From: Pelodera strongyloides
Taxonomy: Eukaryota; Nematoda; Chromadorea; Rhabditida; Rhabditidae
Length of the DNA stretch: 64,000 nt
Direction: 5' to 3'
NCBI GenBank assembly: GCA_036852015.1
Contig: JAANDG010000220.1
Span: 152,326-216,325, forward strand
Position 1 is the stretch's first letter; every line of letters begins with the position of its first letter. The notes under the pieces were generated by a model that saw only the letters and a list, made by a program, of their open reading frames with translations, was not told the DNA's origin and searched no databases. Shown in pieces: positions 1-13,127 of this stretch. Both the position numbers and the translations under genes were made by a program.

Positions 1-160
1 TTTTTATAATCACAGAGCATTGTCATTCACCAGTTGACCCCAGAAAATAGCATTTTAATGTGAGAAACGGAGAGAAAAAAGACGGGGAATTCCCCATGGG
101 GGATTTAGTGGTCAATATGGCCTCAGAGTGTTACTGAAAACATTTTCCTTCTCTTTGCAG

Positions 161-1199
161 ATTGGAACGCACATTCAACAAATGGTGGGCGGCACAAACG
201 GAACAATTCAAGTCGATATCCCGGATGGATGTGAATAATGTTTTTATTGATTATCAAAATCAATCAATAAAATCATTTAGATCTACTGCAGTAATTAAAC
301 CTCCTCATTCCAGCTGGTTCATATCACAAGACCAACATCTCGGCCATTGATATTGCGACGTTCTTTAGCAAAAATGTGAAGCGGTTGGTATTTTTCCAAC
401 TAACTTTTTATTGTAAAATCCCCCTCCCTCTCCCCCTACCTCCTATCTATCTCTCTCCCTTTCAAGGAGAGACTTCGACCAACGTATGTAAAAGTCAGGT
501 AAATATCATCGACGCTGTAGTTCTTTTACAGTGGCGTTGTCGACGTCCTGTGGATCGACACTGAGTACTCTGAGTACGATATTTTGCCATTTTTGCTGAA
601 AAGCGGGCAACTTCATCAACTAGGATACTCAATTTGTCAGGTATGGATAAATTCTTGCAAAATAGGTTCTCGTTTTGAAAAATATCCCAACAACCAATCC
701 TTTCAATTTCGATAAAGCATGAATGCCAGGTTGGTGTGTATCGCTCGTGGACCTATTTTTTCCCATGAAAGTTGGTGCTTATTTTTAGATCAACGTCGAA
801 ATCCATTCCCATTTGAACAAGGACGAATATATTGGGAAATATGCGAAATTTGTGCGAGAAATGATGTCAGAAGGCCGGTTTTTGCCCCTTCACTCACTAC
901 AAAGCGTCAATTTGAGGTGGGCAATAAAAGAGATAATTCGATTATGTTATTTCAATAACGAGTTCCGAATAATACTTCGACGGATTAACCGGGGTTAGTC
1001 GAAATAATACACGGTGTGAGGAAGAAGAAAAATAGACATGGGCCGAAGCGAGACCTTACATTATTAATATTTTTAAGGACTTCAAATTAAATTTTACATT
1101 TCCTTTTGCAGAACTTTTCTCGTCAACTTCGGTGATCCGGACTGCTTCGACCGATTTTTCGAAACTTTTGAAGTTCCGGGAAGTGAATTCGACGAATAA
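161..1199 (+). CDS. FkbM-type methyltransferase-domain protein, 3' part
   Basis: Six exons can be joined in frame: 161-230, 314-375, 467-498, 532-640, 789-916 and 1112-1199 (TAA at 1197). They give the last 162 residues; the 5' end lies before the window. The stretch VVDVLWIDTEYSEYDILPFL followed by YSICQINVEIH fits the C-terminal half of the Methyltransf_21 (FkbM) family, where a W-I-D-x-E motif precedes an ICQ-x-N-x-E-H strand. The tail TFLVNFGDPDCFDRFF also suits that family. Members are SAM-dependent methyltransferase-like proteins expanded in nematodes; most worm copies have no known substrate, and the SAM-binding start of the domain is outside the window. The 33-bp intron at 499-531 is very short. 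The family call is from motif recall, not a search. Confidence 0.68.
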
Positions 1200-1510
1200 T
1201 GATATATTACTATGATTTTGACGTTAGAGTTATTCTAGTTATTTAACGTGGCAGCTATCACATCTTACTGTTGCCTTTGTGTAGTGCTTATGAGAATTTT
1301 GGCTTGCTTGCAAGCTTATTAGATACGGTTTATCATCTGAAATGAAAGATTGAATTGAATCAATGTTGTAGAATTAAATCCTTGTATAACTTATCTATTT
1401 CCTAGAATTAGTGACACTTAATTTAGTATGGTCTGGAGCAGAAATGCGGCCCAATTGTTGCTTTTCTGTGTCAACATAACATACGAGCCTATCAGTTTAT
1501 ATTGAGCAAA

Positions 1511-3606
1511 ATGATGCGAACCATTCACTGTTTCTTATTATTGATTAATTTGATTAACTGTGAATTTAATCCATGCAATTTGGATTCCGAAGCATGTGTT
1601 CCTTTGATCGATTTTCAAGTAGGTTACTATTTTGATAAATAATACAATACGGCACAGTTCAAATACGCTGATGGAGTATTTATGTTAAGTTTTCGCGCAC
1701 TTTCGCATGCGAAAGTATCATCCATGTTATTGCAGTTTCTATAGTGGGAAACTACTCGAATTTTACATACAGTAAGAAATTTACATACACCTGCGGCGTG
1801 TTTTGCATACACGTTCAGCTATGATGTGGTGAGTTCAGGAGGCCGTTTTCACCAACATTTACTTCTGTCATAAATTTTTGACCATCAAAACGGTATTTAG
1901 GTTAAGTAAATTTATGACTGAAGTACGCTGCCACACGCTTTTTGATGGATTTCACCAACATTTACTTTTTTTGAAGGAAAACGTTGGATAACAGTTAGAT
2001 TACGTTTTAAAACGAATATGATACACATCTAAGTGATTACTAGAAGTTGTTTACCATGTAAACAAGAAATATATAAAAGCGTGTAATCACTTTATAAATT
2101 GTGAAATGTGATCCAAAAACTGAAATCATGTCAATTAATGTTTACAAAACATATTTACCATAAAAACCATACAATAATTAAACAAATTAAGTTAATTAGT
2201 CTTCATAAAGGAGAAAAAACTGAAGTACAGGCTTACTTTCACCTTTTTGGTGGAAGTACGCCTCCCGTGTTAAAAGCGTACTTCTGTCAAAACCTAAGTA
2301 CCTTTTTGACAGAAGTAAATGTTGGTGAAACCAGAAGTACCGCGCGCTTTTGACTGAAGTACCCTTTTTGACAGAAGTAAATGTTGGTGAAAACGGCCTC
2401 AGATATGATATGGTTTCTGCGTTACTGGCCCTAGAGATCTACAATTATGTTCAACGGAATATCAATTTGATATGATTTCGGTCGTCTACAAACATCAGTT
2501 GATGTTGATCATGTAGCATATAAAAGCCGTGGTATTGGGTATTGGTGCACTCGGTGGGACTGAACCTATCATACATGAATGCTAAAGTCTAAAGTACAAA
2601 AAATGTTCGTAAACGACATGTGTGTTTCGTTTGCAGGTGAATTGCACGTGTATTCTGGTAACTTCCGAAGACGACGTCGTCAACGCCACAGATGATATTT
2701 TACTATTTTTCCAAGGCTGGGAAATACCGATGAAATTATTCGAGCAAAAACCGATGCACACGGTTTTCAAGAGGCTTTTAGGTAGTAAATTGATTGAAAA
2801 CTGAGATATTAACAAAAAATACATATTCTACACTCCAAGAGAAAGAGCTTATTTCATTATTGAAGGGTGTACAATGATATTGAAGAGTGCACAATACAGC
2901 AAGTTAAGTTGTTCAGGGCCCATGGGCCAGAGGGCAAGCTGATCAGATAAATTACTGCTGGAATTCAGGAATACACTAATTCAGACGAAATATTTTACTC
3001 TGTTCTAGTTTTAATTCGCAAGTTTAGGTTATTTTTGGGTCTAATGTCTACGAACGCTGTAACTATGAGACAGTTGCATAATAGTTTTTTTTCTAATTTT
3101 AGATTCCCGCATCCTGAAACTCTCTGATTTCGATCCAAATTTGGAGTTGCCTCCAACTGTTTATCAGGATCTGCAAATGGAGAAAGAGACACATTTATTC
3201 CTTGTTCGGAATGAAGCATTTCAACGAGTTATTAGGGAAATTGTCGAACAGAATGTGAGTCTCTTGTGAAATGACTGCTTTCTAATGAGTGGTCGTCAAT
3301 GGCTCAATTTTTATTTTATTTTCGTCTATTTTACTGAAAGGGTGTTGTGTCTTGCTTGTCGCCTTGTCGCATTATCTCTCTATTATTGTTTGTTTATTGG
3401 AGGGAGAAGGGGAATCACACTTATTCGTATCTCTAGTCTGGATAGCTAGATTTCCACAGTTTATTAATTGTTTTAGTGTTTAGATAAGTCGGACCAGCGA
3501 TGTCCGCACCAATATCGACCAGTGGTGCCAGGAAGGAGAGTGCTCACTTTATGTTTCCCAGCAATCCAGAAATACAAGCAACTATGGTCAGATGGAGTTA
3601 TTATAA
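1511..3606 (+). CDS. Predicted small secreted protein, family not recognised
   Basis: Four exons join in frame: 1511-1618, 2637-2781, 3103-3254 and 3484-3606 (TAA at 3604), giving 175 residues. The start was chosen because ATG ATG opens a hydrophobic leader (CFLLLINLIN) typical of a signal peptide. The mature part has several cysteines (NPCNLDSEAC, VNCTC, QWCQEGEC), a possible N-glycosylation site (VNAT) and no obvious membrane segment after the leader. I do not recognise the family. Intron 1 holds a 562-bp inverted-repeat element, which accounts for most of its length. The first unit of the satellite array starts 66 bp after the stop. The gene begins about 310 bp after the FkbM-like gene on the same strand; nothing shows they are co-transcribed. 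Confidence 0.6.
1755..1812. repeat. Short dispersed repeat, also present at about 46918-46975
   Basis: The segment running through TTACATACACCTGCGGCGTG and TTTTGCATACACG occurs in reverse orientation at about 46918-46975. It is a fragment of a dispersed element inside the intron. Confidence 0.5.
1839..2400. mobile_element. Inverted-repeat MITE in intron 1 of the secreted-protein gene
   Basis: The two ends are a near-perfect inverted repeat of about 32 bp: GAGGCCGTTTTCACCAACAT at 1839 and its reverse complement ending at 2400. The word TTTCACCAACATTTACTT recurs inside, so subterminal repeats are present. There is no coding potential. A clear target duplication was not found. Confidence 0.75.
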
Positions 3607-4129
3607 CTACTGTAATTAGTACTCACATGACCGTACCAAATACAGCTTACATAAAAATAGGCTTTAAATTGTCTGCATTGTGTAGTAATATAGACGAGTT
3701 CTGTCTGTCACGTTTCAGATCGTAGGTTAGCAGTAGAGCTAAGGACTTGGGTCTTCGGCCTTAAGGTCCTTAGGGAAAAATAAGAATTAGCTTTTTTCTG
3801 ATTATCGATTGCTTATCAGATAATCGATATATGATGATTAAAAAATAAAAGTTGAAGCTTAGACCCCTAAACGCAATAACTTTAGGTGAATCGAATTTTG
3901 ATCAAATCAAAAATCGATAAATCGATAATCTAAATTTTGGCAACTTGCCAACTGAACTTAAGCACTTCCCAGAACATAGTGAAATCGTCAGCAGACATCG
4001 AAAAATTCATCATGAGCTTCTGGCCTGGGACCCTGGCTAACGTGCTCCATATGGAGAACGAAGAATGTTGACACAGAAAAAAATCAATAATCAATCGATA
4101 ATTTTTTTGAGGGCTAAAACTCGGCTTAG

Positions 4130-7100
4130 GAGTTGAGATAGCGACTCGGGCCCTCTGATCAATAATGCTCAACTTCGAAAGATAAATTGAATGATCAGTT
4201 TGAAAAAATCGATATCGATCGATAATCCATAGAAATCGCAAAAACAGATCCAGATCCGGCTTCGGAACAGAGATAGAGACTCGGGCCCTCTGATCAATAA
4301 TGCTCAACTTCGAAAGATAAATTGAGTGATCATTTTGAAAAATCGATATCGATCGATAATCCATAGAAATCGCAAAAACAGATCCAATCCGGCTTCGGAA
4401 CAGAGATAGAGACTCGGGCCCTCTGATCGATATGCTCAACTTCGAAAGATAATTGAATGATCATTTTGAAAAAATCGATATCGATCGATAATCCATAGAA
4501 ATCGCAAAAACAGATCCAGATCCGGCTTCGAACAGAGATAGAGACTCGGCCCTCTGATCAATAATGCTCAACTTCGAAAGATAAATTGAATGATCATTTT
4601 GAAAAATCGATATCGATCGATAATCCACAGAAATCGCAAAAACGGATCCAGATCCGGCTCGGAACAGAGATAGAGACTCCGGCCCTCTGATCAATAATGC
4701 TCAACTTCGAAAGATAAATTGAGTGATCATTTTGAAAAAATCGATATCGATCGATAATCCATAGAAATCGCAAAAACAGATCCAGATCCGGCTTCGGAAC
4801 AGAGATAGAGACTCGGGCCCTCTGATCAATAATGCTCAACTTCGAAAGATAAATTGAATGATCATTTTGAAAAAATCGATATCGATCGATAATCCATAGA
4901 AATCGCAAAAACAGATCCAGATCCGGCTTCGGAACAGAGATAGAGACTCGGGCCCTCTGATCAATAATGCTCAACTTCGAAAGATAAATTGAATGATCAT
5001 TTTGAAAAAATCGATATCGATCGATAATCCATAGAAATCGCAAAAACAGATCCAGATCCGGCTTCGGAACAGAGATAGAGACTCGGGCCCTCTGATCAAT
5101 AATGCTCAACTTCGAAAGATAAATTGAATGATCATTTTGAAAAAATCGATATCGATCGATAATCCATAGAAATCGCAAAAACAGATCCAGATCCGGCTTC
5201 GGAACAGAGATAGAGACTCGGGCCCTCTGATCAATAATGCTCAACTTCGAAAGATAAATTGAGTGATCATTTTGAAAAAATCGATATCGATCGATAATCC
5301 ACAGAAATCGCAAAAACGGATCCAGATCCGGCTTCGGAACAGAGATAGAGACTCGGGCCCTCTGATCAATAATGCTCAACTTCGAAAGATAAATTGAGTG
5401 ATCATTTTGAAAAAATCGATATTGATCGATAATCCATAGAAATCGCAAAAACAGATCCAGATCCGGCTTCGGAACAGAGATAGAGACTCGGGCCCTCTGA
5501 TCAATAATGCTCAACTTCGAAAGATAAATTGAATGATCATTTTGAAAAAATCGATATCGATCGATAATCCATAGAAATCGCAAAAACAGATCCAGATCCG
5601 GCTTCGGAACAGAGATAGAGACTCGGGCCCTCTGATCAATAATGCTCAACTTCGAAAGATAAATTGAATGATCATTTTGAAAAAATCGATATCGATCGAT
5701 AATCCATAGAAATCGCAAAAACGGATCCAGATCCGGCTTCGGAACAGAGATAGAGACTCGGGCCCTCTGATCAATAATGCTCAACTTCGAAAGATAAATT
5801 GAATGATCATTTTGAAAAAATCGATATCGATCGATAATCCATAGAAATCGCAAAAACAGATCCAGATCCGGCTTCGGAACAGAGATAGAGACTCGGGCCC
5901 TCTGATCAATAATGCTCAACTTCGAAAGATAAATTGAATGATCATTTTGAAAAAATCGATATCGATCGATAATCCATAGAAATCGCAAAAACAGATCCAG
6001 ATCCGGCTTCGGAACAGAGATAGAGACTCGGGCCCTCTGATCAATAATGCTCAACTTCGAAAGATAAATTGAATGATCATTTTGAAATATCGATATCGAT
6101 CGATAATCCATAGAAATCGCAAAAACAGATCCAGATCCGGCTTCGGAACAGAGAGATAGAGACTCGGGCCCTCTGATCAATAATGCTCAACTTCGAAAGA
6201 TAAATTGAATGATCATTTTGAAAAAATCGATATCGATCGATAATCCATAGAAATCGCAAAAACAGATCCAGATCCGGCTTCGGAACAGAGATAGAGACTC
6301 GGGCCCTCTGATCAATAATGCTCAACTTCGAAAGATAAATTGAATGATCATTTTGAAAAAATCGATATCGATCGATAATCCATAGAAATCGCAAAAACAG
6401 ATCCAGATCCGGCTTCGGAACAGAGATAGAGACTCGGGCCCTCTGATCAATAATGCTCAACTTCGAAAGATAAATTGAATGATCATTTTGAAAAAATCGA
6501 TATCGATCGATAATCCATAGAAATCGCAAAAACAGATCCAGATCCGGCTTCGGAACAGAGATAGAGACTCGGGCCCTCTGATCAATAATGCTCAACTTCG
6601 AAAGATAAATTGAATGATCATTTTGAAAAAAATCGATATCGATCGATAATCCATAGAAATCGCAAAAACAGATCCAGATCCGGCTTCGGAACAGAGATAG
6701 AGACTCGGGCCCTCTGATCAATAATGCTCAACTTCGAAAGATAAATTGAATGATCATTTTGAAAAAATCGATATCGATCGATAATCCATAGAAATCGCAA
6801 AAACAGATCCAGATCCGGCTTCGGAACAGAGATAGAGACTCGGGCCCTCTGATCAATAATGCTCAACTTCGAAAGATAAATTGAATGATCATTTTGAAAA
6901 AATCGATATCGATCGATAATCCATAGAAATCGCAAAAACAGATCCAGATCCGGCTTCGGAACAGAGATAGAGACTCGGGCCCTCTGATCAATAATGCTCA
7001 ACTTCGAAAGATAAATTGAATGATCATTTTGAAAAAATCGATATCGATCGATAATCCATAGAAATCGCAAAAACAGATCCAGATCCGGCTTCGGAACAGA

Positions 7101-8713
7101 GATAGAGACTCGGGCCCTCTGATCAATAATGCTCAACTTCGAAAGATAAATTGAATGATCATTTTGAAAAAATCGATATCGATCGATAATCCATAGAAAT
7201 CGCAAAAACAGATCCAGATCCGGCTTCGGAACAGAGATAGAGACTCGGGCCCTCTGATCAATAATGCTCAACTTCGAAAGATAAATTGAATGATCATTTT
7301 GAAAAAATCGATATCGATCGATAATCCATAGAAATCGCAAAAACAGATCCAGATCCGGCTTCGGAACAGAGATAGAGACTCGGGCCCTCTGATCAATAAT
7401 GCTCAACTTCGAAAGATAAATTGAATGATCATTTTGAAAAAATCGATATCGATCGATAATCCATAGAAAATCGCAAAAACAGATCCAGATCCGGCTTCGG
7501 AACAGAGATAGAGACTCGGGCCCTCTGATCAATAATGCTCAACTTCGAAAGATAAATTGAATGATCATTTTGAAAAAATCGATATCGATCGATAATCCAT
7601 AGAAATCGCAAAAACAGATCCAGATCCGGCTTCGGAACAGAGATAGAGACTCGGGCCCTCTGATCAATAATGCTCAACTTCGAAAGATAAATTGAATGAT
7701 CATTTTGAAAAAATCGATATCGATCGATAATCCATAGAAATCGCAAAAACAGATCCAGATCCGGCTTCGGAACAGAGATAGAGACTCGGGCCCTCTGATC
7801 AATAATGCTCAACTCAACTTCGAAAGATAAATTGAATGATCATTTTGAAATATCGATATCGATCGATAATCCATAGAAATCGCAAAAACAGATCCAGATC
7901 CGGCTTCGGAACAGAGATAGAGACTCGGGCCCTTTGATCAATAATGCTCAACTTCGAAAGATAAATTGAATGATCATTTTGAAAAAATCGATATCGATCG
8001 ATAATCCATAGAAATCGCAAAAACAGATCTAGATCCGGCTTCGGAACAGAGATAGAGACTCGGGCCCTCTGATCAATAATGCTCAACTTCGAAAGATAAA
8101 TTGAATGATCATTTTGAAAAAATCGATATCGATCGATAATCCATAGAAATCGCAAAAACAGATCCAGATCCGGCTTCGGAACAGAGATAGAGACTCGGGC
8201 CCTCTGATCAATAATGCTCAACTTCGAAAGATAAATTGAATGATCATTTTGAAAAAATCGATATCGATCGATAATCCATAGAAATCGCAAAAACAGATCC
8301 GGAACCGGCTTCGGAACAGAGATAGAGACTCGGGCCCTCTGATCAATAATGCTCAACTTCGAAAGATAAGTTGAATGATCAGTTTGAAAAAATCGATATC
8401 GATCGATAATCCATAGAAATCGCAAAAACAGATCCGGAACCGGCTTAGGAACAGAGATAGAGACTGGAGCCCTCTGATCGATATTGCTCAACTGTGAAAG
8501 ATAAGTTGAATGATCAGTTTGAAAAAATCTATATCGATCAATAATCCATAGAAAACGCAAAAACAGATCCAGATACGGCTTAGGAACAGAGATAGAGACT
8601 GGAGCCCTCTGATCGATATTGCTCAACTGTGAAAGATAAGTAGAATTGTGCAATTCAGAAAATCGATATCGATCGATAATCCATAGAAATCGCAAAAAGG
8701 GTGCCAATTTCAC
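4130..8713. repeat. 135-bp satellite array, about 34 copies
   Basis: The period is exactly 135 bp; for example identical phase points fall at 4681, 5221 and 5761. Each unit contains ATCGATATCGATCGATAATC and CAGATCCAGATCCGGCTTCG. Copies in the middle are almost identical, while copies at both edges (before about 4700 and after about 8280) carry more changes, as expected for unequal exchange. Because 135 is a multiple of 3, the minus strand reads as long open frames of a 45-residue repeat; these are not believed to be genes. Confidence 0.95.
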
Positions 8714-9740
8714 CTTAGCTCAAAAGATAACGATGAAAATAAAGTTCAATGCTAAAGTGAAGCGTGAATTAGAGAGAGATTGCCGATCGTGCTTCTGATT
8801 CAGAATCTATGACGTCAGAAATAAGTCGACGTGCAAATTTCGCCGTAGCTAAAAGATAACGATGAAAATGGACTTGAGTGATCAAGTGAAGATGGTATCA
8901 GAAAAACATTCTCGTTCACACTTCTGCTTCAGAATCTGTGACGTCCAAGTAAATCGACGTACAAAGTTCACCGTAGATAAAAAGTAACGATGCAAATTGA
9001 CTCCCGTGCTGAAGCGAAGCATGCATCAGAGACAGATTGTCGATCGTGCTTCTAATTCAGAATCTATGACGTCAAAAATAAGTCGAAGTGCAAAGTTCAC
9101 GGTAGATCAAAAGTAACGATGCAATTCGACTCCCGTGCGAAACGAAACATGCATCAGAGATAGGTTGTCGATCGCGCATCTGATTCAGAATCTATAACTT
9201 CAAAAAAATAAGTCGACGTGCAAATTTTGCCGTAGCGCAAAGATAACGATGAAAATCGACTTCTGTGATCTCGCGTCCGAGGCAAATTGTCGATCACGCT
9301 TCTGCTTCAGAATCTATGACGTCCAAAGTAGGTCGACGTGCAAATTTCGCCGTAGATCAAAAGTAATGATGCAAATCAACTCCAATGCTGAAGCGAAGCA
9401 TGCATCAGAGACAGATTGTCGATTGCGCTTCTGATTCAGGATCTATGACGTCCAAAGTAAGTCGACGTGCAAATTTCGCCCGTAGATCAAAAGTAATGAT
9501 GCAAATCAACTCCAATGCTGAAGCGAAGCATGCATCAAAGACAGATTGTCGATTGCGTTTCTGATTCAAAATCTATGACATCAAAAACAAGTCGATGTGC
9601 AAAGTTCACCGTAGATCAGCAGTAACGATGCAAATCGACTTCAGTGATCAAGAGGAGCTCGCATCAAAGACAGACTCTACATCACGATTCTGCTTCAGAA
9701 TCGATGACGTCAAAAATGAGCTAACGACTAAACTCTGAAT
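8710..9740. repeat. Second satellite, period about 129 bp, about 8 copies
   Basis: Diverged units are marked by AATCTATGACGTC followed by AGTCGACGTGCAAATTTC and a GTAACGATGCAAAT-type word. The marker recurs near 8808, 8938, 9068, 9193, 9317, 9445, 9577 and 9705. Related single units recur in units 2 and 3 near 12480, 12820, 15980 and 16320. Copies are clearly more diverged than the 135-bp array beside them. Confidence 0.85.
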
Positions 9741-9902
9741 CTCATATAGAAATCTTCAAAATAAAGATGAAGCCAATTCAGTGTAGTGCCAATCTGAACC
9801 TAAACTTCAAACATTAAAATCGTTAGCTTATCAAGAACAAAAGCTCAAGCTAAAGCCATATCGCTAGAGCGAGGCGCGCGCGCAGCGCGCGCCGAGCTCT
9901 AG

Positions 9903-12900
9903 TCTGCATTGTGTAGTAATATAAGGAGTTCTGTCTGTCTGTCACGTTTCAGATCGTTGGTTAGCAGTAGAGCTAAGGACTTGGGTCTTCGGCCTTAGGG
10001 TCCTTAGCGAAAATTAAGAATTAGCTTTTTTCCGATTATCGATTGCTTATCAGATAATCGATATCTGATAACCGAAAAAATGAAACCTATCCTAAACGCA
10101 TCCACTATCGACGTGATGAAAAAATGATCCAATCAAAAAAAAATCGATAAATCGATAATCTAAATTTTGGCAAGTTGCCAACTGAACTTAAGCACCTCCC
10201 AGAACATAGTGAAATGACAGAAAACGGTGAAAAATTTATCGAGAGCTTCTGATCCTGGGACCCTGGCTAACGTGGTCAGGCTGGAGAACGAAGAATGTTG
10301 GCACAGAAAAAAATCAATAATCAATCGATAATTTTTCCGAGAGCCAAAAATCGCCTTAGGAGTAGAGATAGAGACTCGGGCCCTCTGATCAATATTGTTC
10401 AGCTTCGAAAGATAAGTTGAATAGTGAAATTGAAAAAATCAATATCGATCGATAATCCATAGAAATTGCAAAAAAGATCCAGAATCGGCTTAGGAACATA
10501 GATAGAGACTCGAGCTCTCTGATCAATATTGTTCAGCTTCGAAAAATAAGTTGAATAGGTTGAAAAAATCAATATCGATCGATAATCCATAGAAATTGCA
10601 AAAACAGATCCAGAATCGGCTTAGGAACAGAGATAGAGACTCGAGCCCTCTGATCAATATTGCTCAACTCTCAAAGATAATTTGAATTGTGAAATTGAAA
10701 AAATCAATATCGATCGATAATCCATAGAAACCGCAAAAACAGATCCAGAACCGGCTCAGGAACATAGATAGAGACTCGAGCCCTCTGATCAATATTGCTC
10801 AACTCTCAAAGATAATTTGAATTGTGCAATTGAAAAAATCAATATCGATCGATAATCCATAGAAATCCGCAAAAAAGATCCAGAATCGGCCTTAGGAACA
10901 GAGATAGAGACTCGAGCCCTCTGATCAATATTGCTCAACTCTCAAAGATAATTTGAATTGTGAAATTGAAAAAATCAATATCGATCGATAATCCATAGAA
11001 ACCGCAAAAACAGATCCAGAACCGGCTTAGGAACATAGATAGAGACTCGAGCCCTCTGATCAATATTGCTCAACTCTCTCAAAGATAAGTTGAATTGTGC
11101 AATTGAAAAAATCAATATCGATCGATAATCCATAGAAACCGCAAAAACAGATCCAGAATCGGCTTAGGAACAGAGATAGAGACTCGAGCCCCTTTGATCA
11201 ATATTGCTCAACTCTCGAAAGATAATTTTGAATTGTGAAATTGAAAAAATCAATATCGATCGATAATCCATAGAAATCGCAAAAACACAGATCCAGAATC
11301 GGCTTAGGAACAGAGATAGAGACTCGAGCCCTCTGATCAATATTGCTCAACTTCGAAATATAAGTTGAATAGTGTAATTGGAAAATCAATATCGATCGAT
11401 AATCCATAGAAATCGCAAATAAAGTGCCAAAACTGGGCTTAGGAGTAGAGATAGAGACTCGAGCCCTCTAATCAACATTGTTCAACTTCGAAAACTAAGT
11501 TGAATGATGAAATTGAAAAATCGATATCGATCGATAATCCATAGAAATTGCAAAAACAGATCCAGAACCGGCTTAGGAACATAGATAGACTCGAGCCCTC
11601 TGATCAATATTGCTCAACTTCGTAAGATATGCTCAATAATGAAATTAAAAAAAATCAATATCGATCGATAATCTATAAAAATCGCAAAAACAGATCCAGA
11701 ACCGGCTTAGTAGTCGAGATAGAGACTCGAGCCCTCTGATCAATATTAGTTGAATGATGAAATTGAAAAAAATCAATATCGGTCGATAATCCACAGAAAT
11801 CGCAAAAAGAGATCGAGAACAAGCTTAGGAACAGAGATAGAGACGAGCCCTCTGATCAATATTGCTCAATCGCCAAAGATAAGATGAATTGTGAAAGCGA
11901 ATATCGATCGGATTCACAAAAAATCGCAAAATGGTCTTAGGAGTAAAGATAAGAGCTCAGCTCTCCGATCAATATTGCACAGCTTCTGAAGGTGAAATAA
12001 CATCCTCTAAAGTAAACCACAACGAACGTTGATGCGAGCGAGGCGGGCCGAAGCCTCGCCGAGTGAGCTAACGACTATAAATCAGAATCCCTCGATCAAC
12101 ATTGCTCAAATTTAAAAGATAAGTTGAATGTTGAAATTCAAAAAATCAATATCGATCGATTATCCATAGAATTCCCCAAAATGGTCTTAGGAGTAGTGAT
12201 AGAGCTGAGCACTCTGATCAACATTGCATAAGTTCCGCTATGATCAACATTCAGGTGAAATAAGATCCTCCTAAGAAAACCACAACGAACGTTGATGCGA
12301 GCGAGGCGGGCCGAAGGCCCGCCGAGTGAGCTAACGACTATAATCCCGAATCTTAATCAAAATCCTCAACATTGAGCCATATTAATGCAATAGCTTAAAG
12401 ATAAAGGTGGAAATGAACTTCAGTGCTCAAGTGAAGCTCGCATCCTAAACCGCTTCTCGATCACGCTTCTGCTTCAGAATCTATGACGTCAAACATAAGT
12501 CGACGTGCAAATTTCGCCGTAGCTCAAAGAAAACATAACTACGATAACGATGGAAATGAACAACCTTGAATCATAGTGAACGTCGGGCGAGCGAAGGCGG
12601 GCCGAATGCCCGCCGAGCGAGCTAACGACTAAAGTCCGAATCTCTTAAAAAATCTTTAAAAAATCAAAATGAAGATGATAATCCCGAATCTTAATCAAAA
12701 TCTTCAAAATTGAGCCATATTAATGCAATAGCTTAAAGATAAAGGTGGAAATGAACTTCAGTGCTCAAGTGAAGCTCGCATCCTAAACCGCTTCTCGATC
12801 ACGCTACTGCTTCAGAATCTATGACGTCAAACATAAGTCGACGTGCAAATTTCGCCGTAGCTCAAAGAAAACATAACTACGATAACGATGGAAATGAACA

Positions 12901-13127
12901 ACCTTAAATCATAGTGAACGTCGGGCGAGCGAAGGCGGGCCGAAGGCCCGCCGAGCGAGCTAACGACTAAAGTCCGAATCTCTTAAAAAATCTTTAAAAA
13001 ATCAAAATGAAGATGAAGCTAATTCAGTGTAGTGCCAATCTGTACCTTAACTTCAAACATTGAAATCGTTAGCTTATCAAAATCTCAAGCTCAAGCTAAA
13101 GCCATATCGCTAGAGCGAGGCGCGCGC
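9903..13127 (+). repeat. Composite repeat unit 2
   Basis: It has the same leader as unit 1 (9903-10330), a diverged satellite with a period of about 134 bp (about 10330-11990), then segments that each hold a hairpin of the type GGCGGGCCGAAGGCCCGCC next to GAGCTAACGACT (about 12040, 12300, 12590 and 12930), and the common terminal stretch. The terminal hairpin is cut in half: GGCGCGCGC runs straight into TCTGCATTG of unit 3 at 13128. Unit 2 and unit 3 are nearly identical. Confidence 0.8.

Larger units (their letters stand above)
3672..9902 (+). repeat. Composite repeat unit 1, Helitron-like architecture
   Basis: The unit opens with TCTGCATTGTGTAGTAATAT and a leader shared with units 2 and 3 (the self-complementary CTAAGGAC...GTCCTTAG lies near its start). 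It closes with a GC-rich hairpin (CTAGAGC ... GCTCTAG around GGCGCGCGC/GCGCGCGCC) that ends in CTAG. Inside are about 34 copies of a 135-bp satellite (about 4130-8710) followed by a second satellite of about 129 bp (about 8710-9740). TC at the 5' end, a hairpin plus CTRR at the 3' end, no terminal inverted repeats and head-to-tail copies are Helitron hallmarks. No Rep-helicase gene is present, so it would be non-autonomous. The Helitron label is inference; the repeat structure is seen directly. Confidence 0.7.

Noticed and set aside
4594..8713. Minus-strand open frames of 299, 304 and 528 codons built of a 45-residue repeat
   Set aside because: They are produced by a 135-bp satellite whose period is a multiple of three; frames break wherever a unit has an indel, and there are no start or splice signals.
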